Positions 19,445 to 28,337 of a stretch of DNA of 64,000 nt are shown here, piece by piece (within the stretch, counting starts at the first letter, position 1; every line of letters begins with the position of its first letter). The stretch comes from Saprospiraceae bacterium (lineage in GTDB: Bacteria > Bacteroidota > Bacteroidia > Chitinophagales > Saprospiraceae), in NCBI GenBank assembly GCA_016720635.1, contig JADKKF010000002.1:186001-250000 (forward strand). The letters are read 5' to 3'. The notes under the pieces were generated by a model, which ran no database searches, was not told the origin of the DNA, and saw only the letters and a list, made by a program, of their open reading frames with translations. The position numbers were made by a program, and so were the translations under genes.

Positions 19445-20053
19445 ATGTTATCACCTAATTTTTCAAACGATTATAATCAAGTTGAAGCTGGATGTGACGA
19501 AGCTGGTAGAGGATGTCTTGCTGGGCCTGTTTATGCCAGCGCGGTTATTTTATCAAATGGCTTCGTTCATCCAAACTTGAACGATTCAAAAAAAGTAAAT
19601 GCTAAAACCAGATTTGAACTAAGGCGTTTTATTGAAAAAAACGTTGACTCTTGGTCGGTTTCTTGGTGTACTCCAGAAGAAATAGACAAAATGAATATAC
19701 TCAAATCTTCATTTATAGCCATGCACAGAGCGTTGGATGAATTGGTGAAAAAACCATCTCTTATCCTTGTTGATGGCAATCGATTTATACCCTATACCAA
19801 CACAGATCATGTGTGTATAATCAAGGGCGACGGCCTTTATTCTAGTATCGCCGCTGCCTCTATTTTGGCAAAAACCCATCGTGACGAATTTATGTCTAAA
19901 ATGCATGAACAATATCCTGAATATGACTGGATCAACAACAAAGGATATCCTACAAGAAGACATATTGAGGCTATCAAAAAACATGGATTAACGCCTTTGC
20001 ATCGAAGGACCTTTTGTTCAAAGTTCCTAATTCAAGGATTGGAATTCTTATAA
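19445..20053 (+). CDS. rnhB: ribonuclease HII
   Basis: Cleaves RNA in RNA:DNA hybrids and removes misincorporated ribonucleotides. The 202 residues match the family. Motif GCDEAGRGCLAGPVYASAVI carries the catalytic Asp-Glu pair, LVDGN supplies a third acidic residue, and the conserved SIAAASILAKTHRDEFM helix is intact. C-terminal HGLTPLHRRTFC is also typical. The gene is divergent from comF. Confidence 0.97.
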   Translation: MLSPNFSNDYNQVEAGCDEAGRGCLAGPVYASAVILSNGFVHPNLNDSKKVNAKTRFELRRFIEKNVDSWSVSWCTPEEIDKMNILKSSFIAMHRALDELVKKPSLILVDGNRFIPYTNTDHVCIIKGDGLYSSIAAASILAKTHRDEFMSKMHEQYPEYDWINNKGYPTRRHIEAIKKHGLTPLHRRTFCSKFLIQGLEFL

Positions 20054-20091
20054 AAAAGCCAACTCTCTTTCATAAAATTTAATGTTTGCCT

Positions 20092-20099
20092 TATCTTTG
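20092..20099 (+). promoter_or_regulatory. putative -7 promoter element for the ALDH7 gene
   Basis: TATCTTTG matches TAnnTTTG and lies 19 bases before the ATG at 20119. The -33 region (TTTC near 20068) is only a partial match. Confidence 0.45.
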
Positions 20100-20118
20100 A
20101 CGAAACTTAATTAAAAAA

Positions 20119-21645
20119 ATGGATATAAATTTTTTGAAAACCTTGGGTTTGTCTGAAACCAATTGCGGTACCACTTCTGGCAAAAAATCTTATGCTTCGG
20201 ATAACTGGCTTGAATCTTATTCGCCCGTTGATGGACTATTGATAGGAAAAGTAAGCGTGACAAGTAAAGAATCATATGATCAAATTAGCGCTACGGCCAC
20301 TCATGCTTATAGTTCATGGAGGCTAGTTCCAGCACCCAAAAGAGGTGAAATCGTACGACAATTTGGTGAAAAATTAAGAAAATATAAAGAACCGCTAGGA
20401 AAGTTGGTATCCTATGAAATGGGTAAAAGCCTGCAAGAAGGATATGGTGAAGTCCAAGAAATGATCGATATCTGTGATTTTGCTGTTGGACTATCTAGAC
20501 AACTTTACGGTCTCACTATGCACTCTGAGCGTTCTGGACATAGGATGTACGAACAATGGCACCCACTTGGGGTTGTTGGGATTATATCTGCATTTAATTT
20601 TCCAGTAGCAGTTTGGGCGTGGAATAGTGCATTGTCCTGGGTCTGTGGCAACGTGTGTATTTGGAAGCCTTCCGAAAAAACGCCTTTATGTGGTATTGCG
20701 TGTCAAAACATTTGGAACGAGGTTGCGCAAGAAAATAATTTGGAAGACGGAATCTGTTCTCTCATCAATGGAGATTATACCGTTGGTGAATATTTGACCA
20801 CAGATACCAAAATACCGCTCATTTCAGCGACCGGGAGTTCACGAATGGGTAAAATTGTAGGCTCAACAGTTGCTGCGAGGTTCGGACGCTCACTCTTAGA
20901 GTTGGGAGGAAACAACGCCATCATAATCACCGAATCAGCCGATTTGGACGCCGTCCTTATTGGAGCGGTTTTCGGGGCAGTGGGAACCTGTGGCCAGCGC
21001 TGTACCAGCACAAGGCGACTAATTATACACGAATCGATTTTTAATCAGGTAAAAGAAAAACTTACCAAAGCATATAAGCAATTAAGAATAGGAAATCCTT
21101 TAGATCCTTCTAATCATGTCGGGCCGCTTATCGATAGGACTGCTGTTGAATTGTATCAAAAGTCTATCAAGCAAGCAATCGAACAAGGAGGAACCGTTGT
21201 CGTGGCTGGAGATGTTTTATCAGGAGATTCATACACTTCAGGATGTTATGTTACCCCTTGTATTATCGAAGCACAAAACCATTTTCCTATCGTTCAGCAC
21301 GAGACCTTTGCACCCATCCTATATATAATGAAATATGCTGATCTTCATTCGGCCATTAAAATGCAAAATGATGTGCCCCAAGGCTTATCTTCTGCCATCA
21401 TGACCAACAATTTGCGTGACGCTGAGACCTTTTTGTCGGTTGAGGGTTCAGATTGTGGAATAGCAAATGTTAATATAGGCACGAGTGGCGCGGAAATTGG
21501 GGGTGCATTCGGAGGCGAGAAAGAAACAGGCGGTGGACGTGAAAGTGGTTCAGACGCATGGAAAGCCTATATGAGGAGACAAACCAATACGATTAATTAT
21601 AGCAAATCCGTGCCATTGGCGCAAGGGATTCAATTTGATTTATAA
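20119..21645 (+). CDS. ALDH7-type aldehyde dehydrogenase (alpha-aminoadipic semialdehyde dehydrogenase)
   Basis: NAD-dependent aldehyde dehydrogenase of family 7 (antiquitin-like), 508 residues. Whole-family motifs are visible: the NAD-binding ISAFNFPVAVWAWNSAL, the glycine turn ATGSSRMGKIV, the general-base Glu in LELGGNNAIII, and the catalytic Cys in GTCGQRCTSTRRLI, which is the ALDH7 wording. C-terminal AFGGEKETGGGRESGSDAWK also matches. Family members oxidise alpha-aminoadipic semialdehyde in lysine degradation, but substrate is not proven here. It is followed 18 bases later by an outer-membrane-barrel gene and then mqnC. Confidence 0.92.
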   Translation: MDINFLKTLGLSETNCGTTSGKKSYASDNWLESYSPVDGLLIGKVSVTSKESYDQISATATHAYSSWRLVPAPKRGEIVRQFGEKLRKYKEPLGKLVSYEMGKSLQEGYGEVQEMIDICDFAVGLSRQLYGLTMHSERSGHRMYEQWHPLGVVGIISAFNFPVAVWAWNSALSWVCGNVCIWKPSEKTPLCGIACQNIWNEVAQENNLEDGICSLINGDYTVGEYLTTDTKIPLISATGSSRMGKIVGSTVAARFGRSLLELGGNNAIIITESADLDAVLIGAVFGAVGTCGQRCTSTRRLIIHESIFNQVKEKLTKAYKQLRIGNPLDPSNHVGPLIDRTAVELYQKSIKQAIEQGGTVVVAGDVLSGDSYTSGCYVTPCIIEAQNHFPIVQHETFAPILYIMKYADLHSAIKMQNDVPQGLSSAIMTNNLRDAETFLSVEGSDCGIANVNIGTSGAEIGGAFGGEKETGGGRESGSDAWKAYMRRQTNTINYSKSVPLAQGIQFDL

Positions 21646-21663
21646 ACTTCAAAATGCACCTTT

Positions 21664-22239
21664 ATGAAAAAAATTTCATTTCTCTGTTTGTTGTTGACGA
21701 TATGTACTTTCGTCTTTGGACAAAAATTTGGTGGTGCGCAATTATCTTATGGTTTTGCTACTACTTCTTTTGGATTTGAAAAAAATTTAAAGGAAAAGCA
21801 TTTTGGATCTGTAATTTCTGTAGAAGGGCGATTAGCCAGCAAATCCTATTATTTATCTCTTGGCTTGACATATCATAAACTGAGAATAAGTCCTGACATT
21901 ATCGATAAAAATCTAAAACCTTTCGAAAACAAAGAAGACATACATGTGGTAAAGATCCCTGTATCCATTGGTTATATGCCCTTTAATCGCAATTGGGGTC
22001 GATTTCGAATATACACCGGAATTGGTTTGAATATCGTAACGAATGTAGATGAAAATTCTATTCCTGTTACATTATCACAATTCGAAAATTCTACCATGTT
22101 TTATCACTTTGGCGCTGGATTTGACATAAAATTTATTTCGCTCGATTACGTATTTGAAAATTCATTTGGCAATTTTATTAATACCGTTGAAAATTCTAGA
22201 TCACAAACCCAAATGGTTAAGCTTGGTGTCTTTTTTTAA
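21664..22239 (+). CDS. outer membrane beta-barrel protein, PorT-like
   Basis: A 191-residue secreted protein with a signal peptide (ISFLCLLLTICTFVFG, cleaved before QKF). The rest alternates hydrophobic and polar residues in strands (SYYLSLGLTYHKLRI, VKIPVSIGYMPF, FRIYTGIGLNI, FGAGFDIKF) and ends in a C-terminal Phe pair, the pattern of a small 8-strand outer-membrane barrel of the PorT/OmpX-like type. No enzyme motif. It sits 18 bases after the dehydrogenase and 12 before mqnC, which suggests co-transcription but no clear functional tie. Confidence 0.65.
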   Translation: MKKISFLCLLLTICTFVFGQKFGGAQLSYGFATTSFGFEKNLKEKHFGSVISVEGRLASKSYYLSLGLTYHKLRISPDIIDKNLKPFENKEDIHVVKIPVSIGYMPFNRNWGRFRIYTGIGLNIVTNVDENSIPVTLSQFENSTMFYHFGAGFDIKFISLDYVFENSFGNFINTVENSRSQTQMVKLGVFF

Positions 22240-22251
22240 TTTTATATATTT

Positions 22252-23382
22252 ATGAACCCATCGATGGTTGATTTATTATTGTCTAAAGCATTAAAAATGC
22301 AATGGCTTACTGTTGAAGAGGGTTTGTATTTATTCGAACACGCCCCTATTTCCGCTTTGATGAGTGCGGCTCATACCATGAGGATGGCTCTTGTCCCGAA
22401 TAACGCAGTTACTTGGATAATAGACAGAAATAGCAATACTACGAATGTCTGTGTTGCAAATTGCAAGTTCTGTAATTTTTATAGGATTCCTGGTCATGCA
22501 GAAGCCTATATTACGACCATTGATGAATATAAACAGAAGATAGATGAGATGTTTTCTTTAGGTGGAGAGCAACTCCTTCTTCAAGGGGGGCACCATCCAG
22601 ATTTAGGCCTTTCGTTCTATACTGATCTTTTTTCGACTTTAAAAAAACTCTATCCAAATTTAAAGTTACACGCTTTGGGTCCTCCTGAGATTGCTCATAT
22701 TACCAAATTAGAAAAATCAACCCATTTGGAAGTCTTGACAGCTTTAAAAGAAGCAGGATTAGATTCATTGCCAGGTGCTGGAGCTGAAATATTGAGTGAT
22801 AGAGTTAGGCGGTTGGTATCCAAAGGAAAATGCGGCTCTACAGAATGGTTAGACATCATGAGAACGGCTCACTCTATCGACCTTACAACAAGTGCAACGA
22901 TGATGTTTGGGCATGTTGAAACTCTTCTTGAAAGAATGCAACATCTAGCTTTAATTAGACAAGTTCAATCTGAAAAACCCAAAGATGCCAAAGGCTTTTT
23001 AGCGTTTATTCCTTGGCCATTTCAGGATGAGGGCACCTTGTTGAAAAAAATAAAAAGAGCATCTAATCAATGTACAGCAGATGAATATATCAGAATGTTG
23101 GCCATCAGCAGACTTATGTTACCCAATATTATAAATATTCAAGCTTCTTGGCTCACCGTAGGAAAATCAATCGCGCAATTATGTTTGTATGCAGGGGCGA
23201 ATGATTTCGGAAACATTATGATTGAAGAAAACGTGGTTTCAGTCGCAGGGGCTCCACACCGTTTTAACTCTACCACTATCCAAGAAGCAATACGTGAAGC
23301 TGGATTTGTTCCGAAATTAAGAGACCAACAATACCAAAATCGTCCCTTGCCTCCCCAACTCAAAACACATATTGTGGCCTAG
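22252..23382 (+). CDS. mqnC: cyclic dehypoxanthinyl futalosine synthase
   Basis: Radical SAM enzyme of the futalosine route to menaquinone; it cyclises dehypoxanthinyl futalosine. The 376 residues fit. The cluster motif is CVANCKFCNFYR (CxxxCxxC) in the context WIIDRNSNTTNVCVAN, which favours MqnC over MqnE. The conserved GGEQLLLQGGHHPDLGL and SLPGAGAEILSDRVRR segments follow, and the C-terminal NIQASWLTVGK is typical. It implies that this organism makes menaquinone through futalosine. Other mqn genes are not in the window. Confidence 0.95.
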   Translation: MNPSMVDLLLSKALKMQWLTVEEGLYLFEHAPISALMSAAHTMRMALVPNNAVTWIIDRNSNTTNVCVANCKFCNFYRIPGHAEAYITTIDEYKQKIDEMFSLGGEQLLLQGGHHPDLGLSFYTDLFSTLKKLYPNLKLHALGPPEIAHITKLEKSTHLEVLTALKEAGLDSLPGAGAEILSDRVRRLVSKGKCGSTEWLDIMRTAHSIDLTTSATMMFGHVETLLERMQHLALIRQVQSEKPKDAKGFLAFIPWPFQDEGTLLKKIKRASNQCTADEYIRMLAISRLMLPNIINIQASWLTVGKSIAQLCLYAGANDFGNIMIEENVVSVAGAPHRFNSTTIQEAIREAGFVPKLRDQQYQNRPLPPQLKTHIVA

Positions 23383-23460
23383 TATTGTATATTATTTATA
23401 GAATTTTGGTTATATTCATCATTTAATAGTAAGTTTTTTCGTTTATATTAGATTTTATTA

Positions 23461-24732
23461 GTGAATATTATCATAATCAGCCCATATTTTTATCCATTGA
23501 ATAATCCTCGTGCCCATCGATGGACCTCTTTGGCCTTTTATTGGGCAGATATGGGTCATAGCGTAGTCGTTTTTACTTCCAATAATTCTAATGTTTCCAC
23601 ACATGATATAAATCTACATCAGAATATTAGGATTGAATACTTGGGTCCACACACCATCCTGCCGATTGCCCAAAAAGCTAAGAGTGTTGGTTTTATTTAT
23701 TTTATCTCTCCAATAATGAGTTTTTTTAAGTCCATTTTGCGCTTTTTCTGGAAGCGTTTCTACTGGCCTGACTCCTCATTTTTATGGTATTTTTCGTCAA
23801 AAAGTGTAATGAAAGAGCATATATGCAATAACCCTGTAGATAGAATGTACACAGTATCCCTTCCTTATACTTGCCATGTAATCGGTCTTTCACTCAAAAA
23901 GAAGTTTCCAAATCTTTGGTGGGGTGTCGATATTGGCGATCCATTTTATTTTTCTAAGCATTTCAAAATTAATAATAGATGGCTCTACAATCGACTCAAT
24001 AAGTATATCGAAGGAAAAATTGTAGCCGCCGCCGACAAATTATATGTTACTAACGAGGTATTAAAAACACAATATTTGTCAACCTTCTATTGTGAACCTA
24101 AAAAAATAGATATCACTTTGCCACTTTTGCATGATAAAACCTTCTATTTTATCCCTAATAAACGTAAAAAGCAAGATCCAATAAAGATATTGATGGGAGG
24201 GAGATTTTATAACATAGTAAGGCCATCTTTACCCGTTTTGACATTTATTCATCGTTTTTTTGAAAAATATCCAGAGAGTATAGGAAAGATTATTTTCAAT
24301 TTATACACTGAATTGGACGAAAGCACCTTAACAAAAAAGCTGATTCGGGATTTGCAGCATTCCGTTCAAGTTTTTCCCATTATCTCAAAAACACTGATGC
24401 AAGAACTTTATAACCAACATCATTTTATTTTACATATATCCAATCTATCTAAGAATCAAATTCCAAGTAAATTGCCTGAAATTATTAGTACGGGATTGCC
24501 GATTGTTAACTTTACTTTTGCTTTGAATGACCCACTCCCTACTTTTTTAAATAATGAACACTTGATTGTGAATATTCCTATTTTGGACAAAGAAAACGAA
24601 AATAAAAACCTAGAAATAATGCATAACTTTATTATAAGTTCGGCCTCACTCAATACTCCAAGCTTTACGGTTGACAATAGCTTGAAACCCTATAAACTGG
24701 AGTATATAAGTGAACAATATCTTGCACCCTAG
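23461..24732 (+). CDS. glycosyltransferase, GT4-like
   Basis: A 423-residue protein starting at a GTG. The N-terminus IIIISPYFYPLNNPRAHRW with WADMGHSVVVFTS is the nucleotide-sugar transferase opening of GT-B enzymes (Rossmann strand, glycine-poor loop, PRAHRW). The C-terminal domain has ILMGGRFYN and KLPEIISTGLPIVNFTF, which replaces the usual donor-binding loop in this family. It ends 3 bases before a second transferase, so the two form an operon. Likely makes a surface polysaccharide or glycan; donor and acceptor are unknown. Confidence 0.75.
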   Translation: MNIIIISPYFYPLNNPRAHRWTSLAFYWADMGHSVVVFTSNNSNVSTHDINLHQNIRIEYLGPHTILPIAQKAKSVGFIYFISPIMSFFKSILRFFWKRFYWPDSSFLWYFSSKSVMKEHICNNPVDRMYTVSLPYTCHVIGLSLKKKFPNLWWGVDIGDPFYFSKHFKINNRWLYNRLNKYIEGKIVAAADKLYVTNEVLKTQYLSTFYCEPKKIDITLPLLHDKTFYFIPNKRKKQDPIKILMGGRFYNIVRPSLPVLTFIHRFFEKYPESIGKIIFNLYTELDESTLTKKLIRDLQHSVQVFPIISKTLMQELYNQHHFILHISNLSKNQIPSKLPEIISTGLPIVNFTFALNDPLPTFLNNEHLIVNIPILDKENENKNLEIMHNFIISSASLNTPSFTVDNSLKPYKLEYISEQYLAP

Positions 24733-24735
24733 CCC

Positions 24736-25800
24736 ATGAATACTAGTCGTCAAAAACTTTTAGTCCTGTCATTGGGTACCACGGGTGGACATCCTAGATA
24801 TGCTTTTAAGGTATGTGAGTGTTTTCCGTCCGATTTGAACTTTATGATGTTGGTAAATGAAGGGGCTGATTTCAAATTTCAATTGCGTGAGAATGTAATA
24901 TCGATAAATACTTTTAGCAGTCTCATACAAATGGTGATTAAAACATTGTTTTGGTTGCCTTTTTGGATATTAAAAAACTTGAAGTTTCTTAAGTCATTTG
25001 ACGTGGTATATGTGCCACATCCCCATCCTTGGCATACTTTCATCGGATTAATAATGAGCGCATTTAATAAAAAAATAATATTCACGATACACGATGCACA
25101 AACACATCCAGGAGAAACGTATCCAATAGAAATGTGGTTTACCAATTTATTGGCACAACGCAGCAGCATGCTTATATTTCTATCTAATTTTGTTAAAAAT
25201 CAATATTTTAATAAACGTACAAAGAAAATACCTTTTAGTATTGCCCCTCAAGGTTCGATTGATTTGATGGGTACTTTTAAGCGAAAAACTTATACGAATA
25301 AACCTAAATTGCTTTTTTTAGGTCGAGTTTTGGAATATAAAGGGCTGGATTTATTACTGGAAGCCATAAAAACGCTGGATGATATCAAAGAACTTACTGT
25401 AGCTGGTAAGTTTAACTATGATTTTCAATATCACAACAATAAAGTCAAAATAACGAATTCCTACCTTTCGGATGAGGACCTGTTTAATCTATTGAATGAG
25501 GCCGATATTTTAGTACTTCCTTACAAAGAGGCGAGTCAATCTGGGATTATTACATTAGGAATCAAAGCCAAAATACCCATGATAATCACCAATGTTGGAG
25601 GCTTACCTGAACAGCTAGACGGTGACTGCGGAATTATATGCGAGCCGAATGCACCCAGCCTCCGCAAGGGAATCCAATCGATAATGAACTCTCCAGAACT
25701 TTTTGAGAAAATTCTAAATTCATTAGAGGTAAAATCAAGGCAGTTGGACGAAAATTGGCAAAAAACTGCGCAAATTATCTTGGGCCAAAGCTATAAATAG
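24736..25800 (+). CDS. GT4 family glycosyltransferase
   Basis: A 354-residue GT-B glycosyltransferase. N-terminal LLVLSLGTTGGHPRYAFKVCE and the VVYVPHPHPWH segment belong to the acceptor domain. LLFLGRVLEYKGLDLLLEAI opens the donor domain, and ADILVLPYKEASQSGIITLG plus TNVGGLPEQL are the donor-site loops. The second Glu of the textbook EX7E pair is not in register, as in the QSG variant of the family. It follows the first transferase by 3 bases. Its last 10 bases overlap the end of the convergent mannose-1-phosphate guanylyltransferase gene. Confidence 0.88.
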   Translation: MNTSRQKLLVLSLGTTGGHPRYAFKVCECFPSDLNFMMLVNEGADFKFQLRENVISINTFSSLIQMVIKTLFWLPFWILKNLKFLKSFDVVYVPHPHPWHTFIGLIMSAFNKKIIFTIHDAQTHPGETYPIEMWFTNLLAQRSSMLIFLSNFVKNQYFNKRTKKIPFSIAPQGSIDLMGTFKRKTYTNKPKLLFLGRVLEYKGLDLLLEAIKTLDDIKELTVAGKFNYDFQYHNNKVKITNSYLSDEDLFNLLNEADILVLPYKEASQSGIITLGIKAKIPMIITNVGGLPEQLDGDCGIICEPNAPSLRKGIQSIMNSPELFEKILNSLEVKSRQLDENWQKTAQIILGQSYK

Positions 25801-26870
25801 TTGGTCTCCCCAGCTTCTTTCAATTGTTGGGTAATATTTTTGACCTCCTGCTCTTTGTCCATAGGATATATCAATAGTGCATCAGGTGTATCTACTATCA
25901 TGAAATTCTCTAAGCCCGAAACCACAATTTTTTTGTTCGAGGAGCTGCTCCTTATCAAACTAGACTTAACACCCTTGAGGGTTATATTGCCTTGGGTTAC
26001 ATTGTCTTGGCCATCTTTTGGTTGAATCTCGTGGACAGATTTCCATGTCCCAAGGTCAGACCATCCTATATCTACCGGCATGGTATAAACGTTATCGGCT
26101 TTCTCAAGTATGGCATAATCAATCGAAATATTCTCTGTTGTAGGATACTTTTCTTTAATAAAATCATCTTCTGCTGGGGTATTTAACGACTTTATATTGT
26201 CATTAAACAACTCAAACAATTTCGGTTGATATTTTTCGAAAGCATTGCAAATAGATTTTACACTCCATAAAAAGATACCCGCATTCCACACATATTGTCC
26301 TGAACTATAAAAATAAACAGCCGTATCATAGTCCGGCTTTTCTCTAAAATTTTTTACTTTCTTTATGTCAGATGTATCGGTTTTTTCAAAATGGATATAG
26401 CCATAGCCTGTATCTGGCCTTGTTGGTTCTATACCCAATGTCAGCAGCGCATCGTTGTTATTGCAAAATGCGTATCCCTCCAAAATTTTACTCAAGAATA
26501 AGTCATTTTTCTCAATCAAATGATCAGATGGAGCCACTAGGACGACTGCGTTTTCATCGTGTTTTTTTATCTTAAAACTAATATATGCCACACTTGGAGC
26601 TGTGTTATTCCTTGAAGGCTCACACACGATATTGTCAAGAGGAATTTCAGTCAAATGTTCCCGTACTAGATCCTTGTACATAACATGTGTTACCACAAAA
26701 ATCCTTTCAGGGGGAATAATTTTTAAAAATCGCTTATAAGTAGTTACTAAGAGAGATTCTCCTGTGTTCGTAATATCGTGAAATTGCTTTGGGCAAGACT
26801 CTCTACTCGCTGGCCAAAATCGACTTCCTACCCCTCCTGCCATGATGGCTACATATAAATTATCACTCAT
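25791..26870 (-). CDS. manC: mannose-1-phosphate guanylyltransferase
   Basis: Makes GDP-mannose from mannose-1-phosphate and GTP. The nucleotidyltransferase signature is VAIMAGGVGSRFWPASRES with CPKQF, followed by FREKPDYDTA and SIDYAILEKADNVY. At 359 residues it is the single-domain form without the C-terminal isomerase fused in proteobacterial ManC. It sits 14 bases from the ROK kinase on the same strand and faces two glycosyltransferases, so the locus may supply and use sugar donors for surface glycans (inference). Confidence 0.93.
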   Translation of the reverse strand: MSDNLYVAIMAGGVGSRFWPASRESCPKQFHDITNTGESLLVTTYKRFLKIIPPERIFVVTHVMYKDLVREHLTEIPLDNIVCEPSRNNTAPSVAYISFKIKKHDENAVVLVAPSDHLIEKNDLFLSKILEGYAFCNNNDALLTLGIEPTRPDTGYGYIHFEKTDTSDIKKVKNFREKPDYDTAVYFYSSGQYVWNAGIFLWSVKSICNAFEKYQPKLFELFNDNIKSLNTPAEDDFIKEKYPTTENISIDYAILEKADNVYTMPVDIGWSDLGTWKSVHEIQPKDGQDNVTQGNITLKGVKSSLIRSSSSNKKIVVSGLENFMIVDTPDALLIYPMDKEQEVKNITQQLKEAGETNYL

Positions 26871-26884
26871 TTTGTTAATTTCTT

Positions 26885-27787
26885 TTATAAAAAAGCAGCA
26901 CCAAATACGCCCGCACTATCGCCCAAACTAGGCTTAACGATAGGCGTATTTAGCTCATTATTAAATATGTATTTTAATATATGGTCACGACCTTCATCAT
27001 ACAAAAAGTCCACATTTCCAACACCTCCACCGATTACAATGATGTCAGGATCTACGATATTTATCAAATAAGACATGGCTAAACCATAGTAATCCAAAAG
27101 TCGCTCTTTTGTCTTTCTTGCAGCTTCATCTTTAATCAAATTATTATTTTCGAAAATTTCATTTAAACGTTTTTTTATACCCGTCTCTTTTTGATAATAT
27201 GATTCTAAAAATGTTCCAGAAATATAGGTCTCTACACATCCTTTTTTCCCACAATAACATTCGTTGCCATTTTCAACCAATCGTATATGACCCCACTCTC
27301 CTCCGATTCCATGCAAGCCGTGTATGGTCTTTCCATCTATCACCAAACCTCCACCTACACCAGTACCCATTATTACTCCAAACGCAACTTTTGCTTCAGG
27401 ATATCTTTGTTTTATGACCCCAAGATGATATTCAGCCATTGCAAAACAATTGGCATCATTGGCAATTTTTACTTCTTTCTGCAATAGTTTTGACAAATCT
27501 TCTTCCAGTGGTTTTCCGTTCAAACAAGTGGTGTTACAATTTTTCATTAACCCCGTTTTTGGCTCCTTTGCCCCTGGGGTCCCTATGCCGATATTTTCGA
27601 ATTTTAGCCGAGTTGAATCCTCAAGGTCTTTTACCAAAGCTGCTATGTTATTCATTACAGTTTGGTATCCTTTATTGGATTCTGTGGGGATTCGTTTTCT
27701 AGCAAGGACTTGAGGGTTTTGTCTTGATTCTAAGATGACACCTTCTATCTTAGTCCCTCCCAAATCTATTCCTATGATTGGATTCAT
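26885..27787 (-). CDS. ROK family sugar kinase
   Basis: A 300-residue ROK kinase. The ATP loop IGIDLGGTKIEG opens the protein, and NDANCFAMAEYHLG and MGTGVGGGLVIDG follow. The zinc site GGEWGHIRLVENG then CYCGKKGCVETYISG (CxCGxxGCxE) is complete. It lacks a DNA-binding domain, so it is an enzyme, not a repressor. Sugar (glucose, N-acetylglucosamine or other) cannot be fixed by sequence alone. Upstream neighbour is a DUF2147 gene 7 bases away; downstream is manC, so the three genes are likely one transcript. Confidence 0.9.
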   Translation of the reverse strand: MNPIIGIDLGGTKIEGVILESRQNPQVLARKRIPTESNKGYQTVMNNIAALVKDLEDSTRLKFENIGIGTPGAKEPKTGLMKNCNTTCLNGKPLEEDLSKLLQKEVKIANDANCFAMAEYHLGVIKQRYPEAKVAFGVIMGTGVGGGLVIDGKTIHGLHGIGGEWGHIRLVENGNECYCGKKGCVETYISGTFLESYYQKETGIKKRLNEIFENNNLIKDEAARKTKERLLDYYGLAMSYLINIVDPDIIVIGGGVGNVDFLYDEGRDHILKYIFNNELNTPIVKPSLGDSAGVFGAAFL

Positions 27788-27794
27788 TATACGC

Positions 27795-28214
27795 TTATTT
27801 AACCCGGTACCAGGATTGTTTTCTTGACAAACCAGACCAGTGTTTACCTTTTACAATCAGGATATCCTTATTCTCTGGTGATAACCAAAGGCTACAGCTA
27901 AATTCACCCTTTAATGGGTCAATTATCGTCCCATTTTGATAAAAGCCATCCTTGATTTGCAGATTTTCGATTATATCTACTGTTTCTAATGCTTTTCCCT
28001 TCTTGTCGCCTGGGCATTTATCACAAGTTTTAGTTGCTGCTGCGGGCAAAAGCTTAACCACTTTTCCAAATAATTTCCCATTTTTCTCATAAATCTCAAC
28101 ATGAGATTTTGGCTGGTTGGATTTCTCATCGATTGTTTTCCAAACCCCTATTGGAGACTGTGCAAACAAACCAAAACCAGAGAAAATCATCAAAAAAAAT
28201 AAATACAATTTCAT
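27795..28214 (-). CDS. DUF2147 family secreted protein
   Basis: A DUF2147 protein. From the ATG at 28214 it has a signal peptide (MKLYLFFLMIFSGFGLFAQ) cut before SPIGVWKTIDEKS. The conserved middle is CDKCPGDKKGK, and it ends GKHWSGLSRKQSWYRVK, the family's usual tail. Function of the domain is not established; members are secreted and small. The frame runs further to a TTG at 28268, and an ATG at 28229 is also possible, but the 28214 start gives the best signal peptide. Confidence 0.82.
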   Translation of the reverse strand: MKLYLFFLMIFSGFGLFAQSPIGVWKTIDEKSNQPKSHVEIYEKNGKLFGKVVKLLPAAATKTCDKCPGDKKGKALETVDIIENLQIKDGFYQNGTIIDPLKGEFSCSLWLSPENKDILIVKGKHWSGLSRKQSWYRVK

Positions 28215-28337
28215 ATTAAAACATTTCATGCTCAGAACGTTTACTATATATCTAATATTTTCAAGCAAGATATTACTTTAGAACAAATTTCTCAACATTT
28301 GAATTAATTTTACAATAAAATAAAAATAAATATCCGC

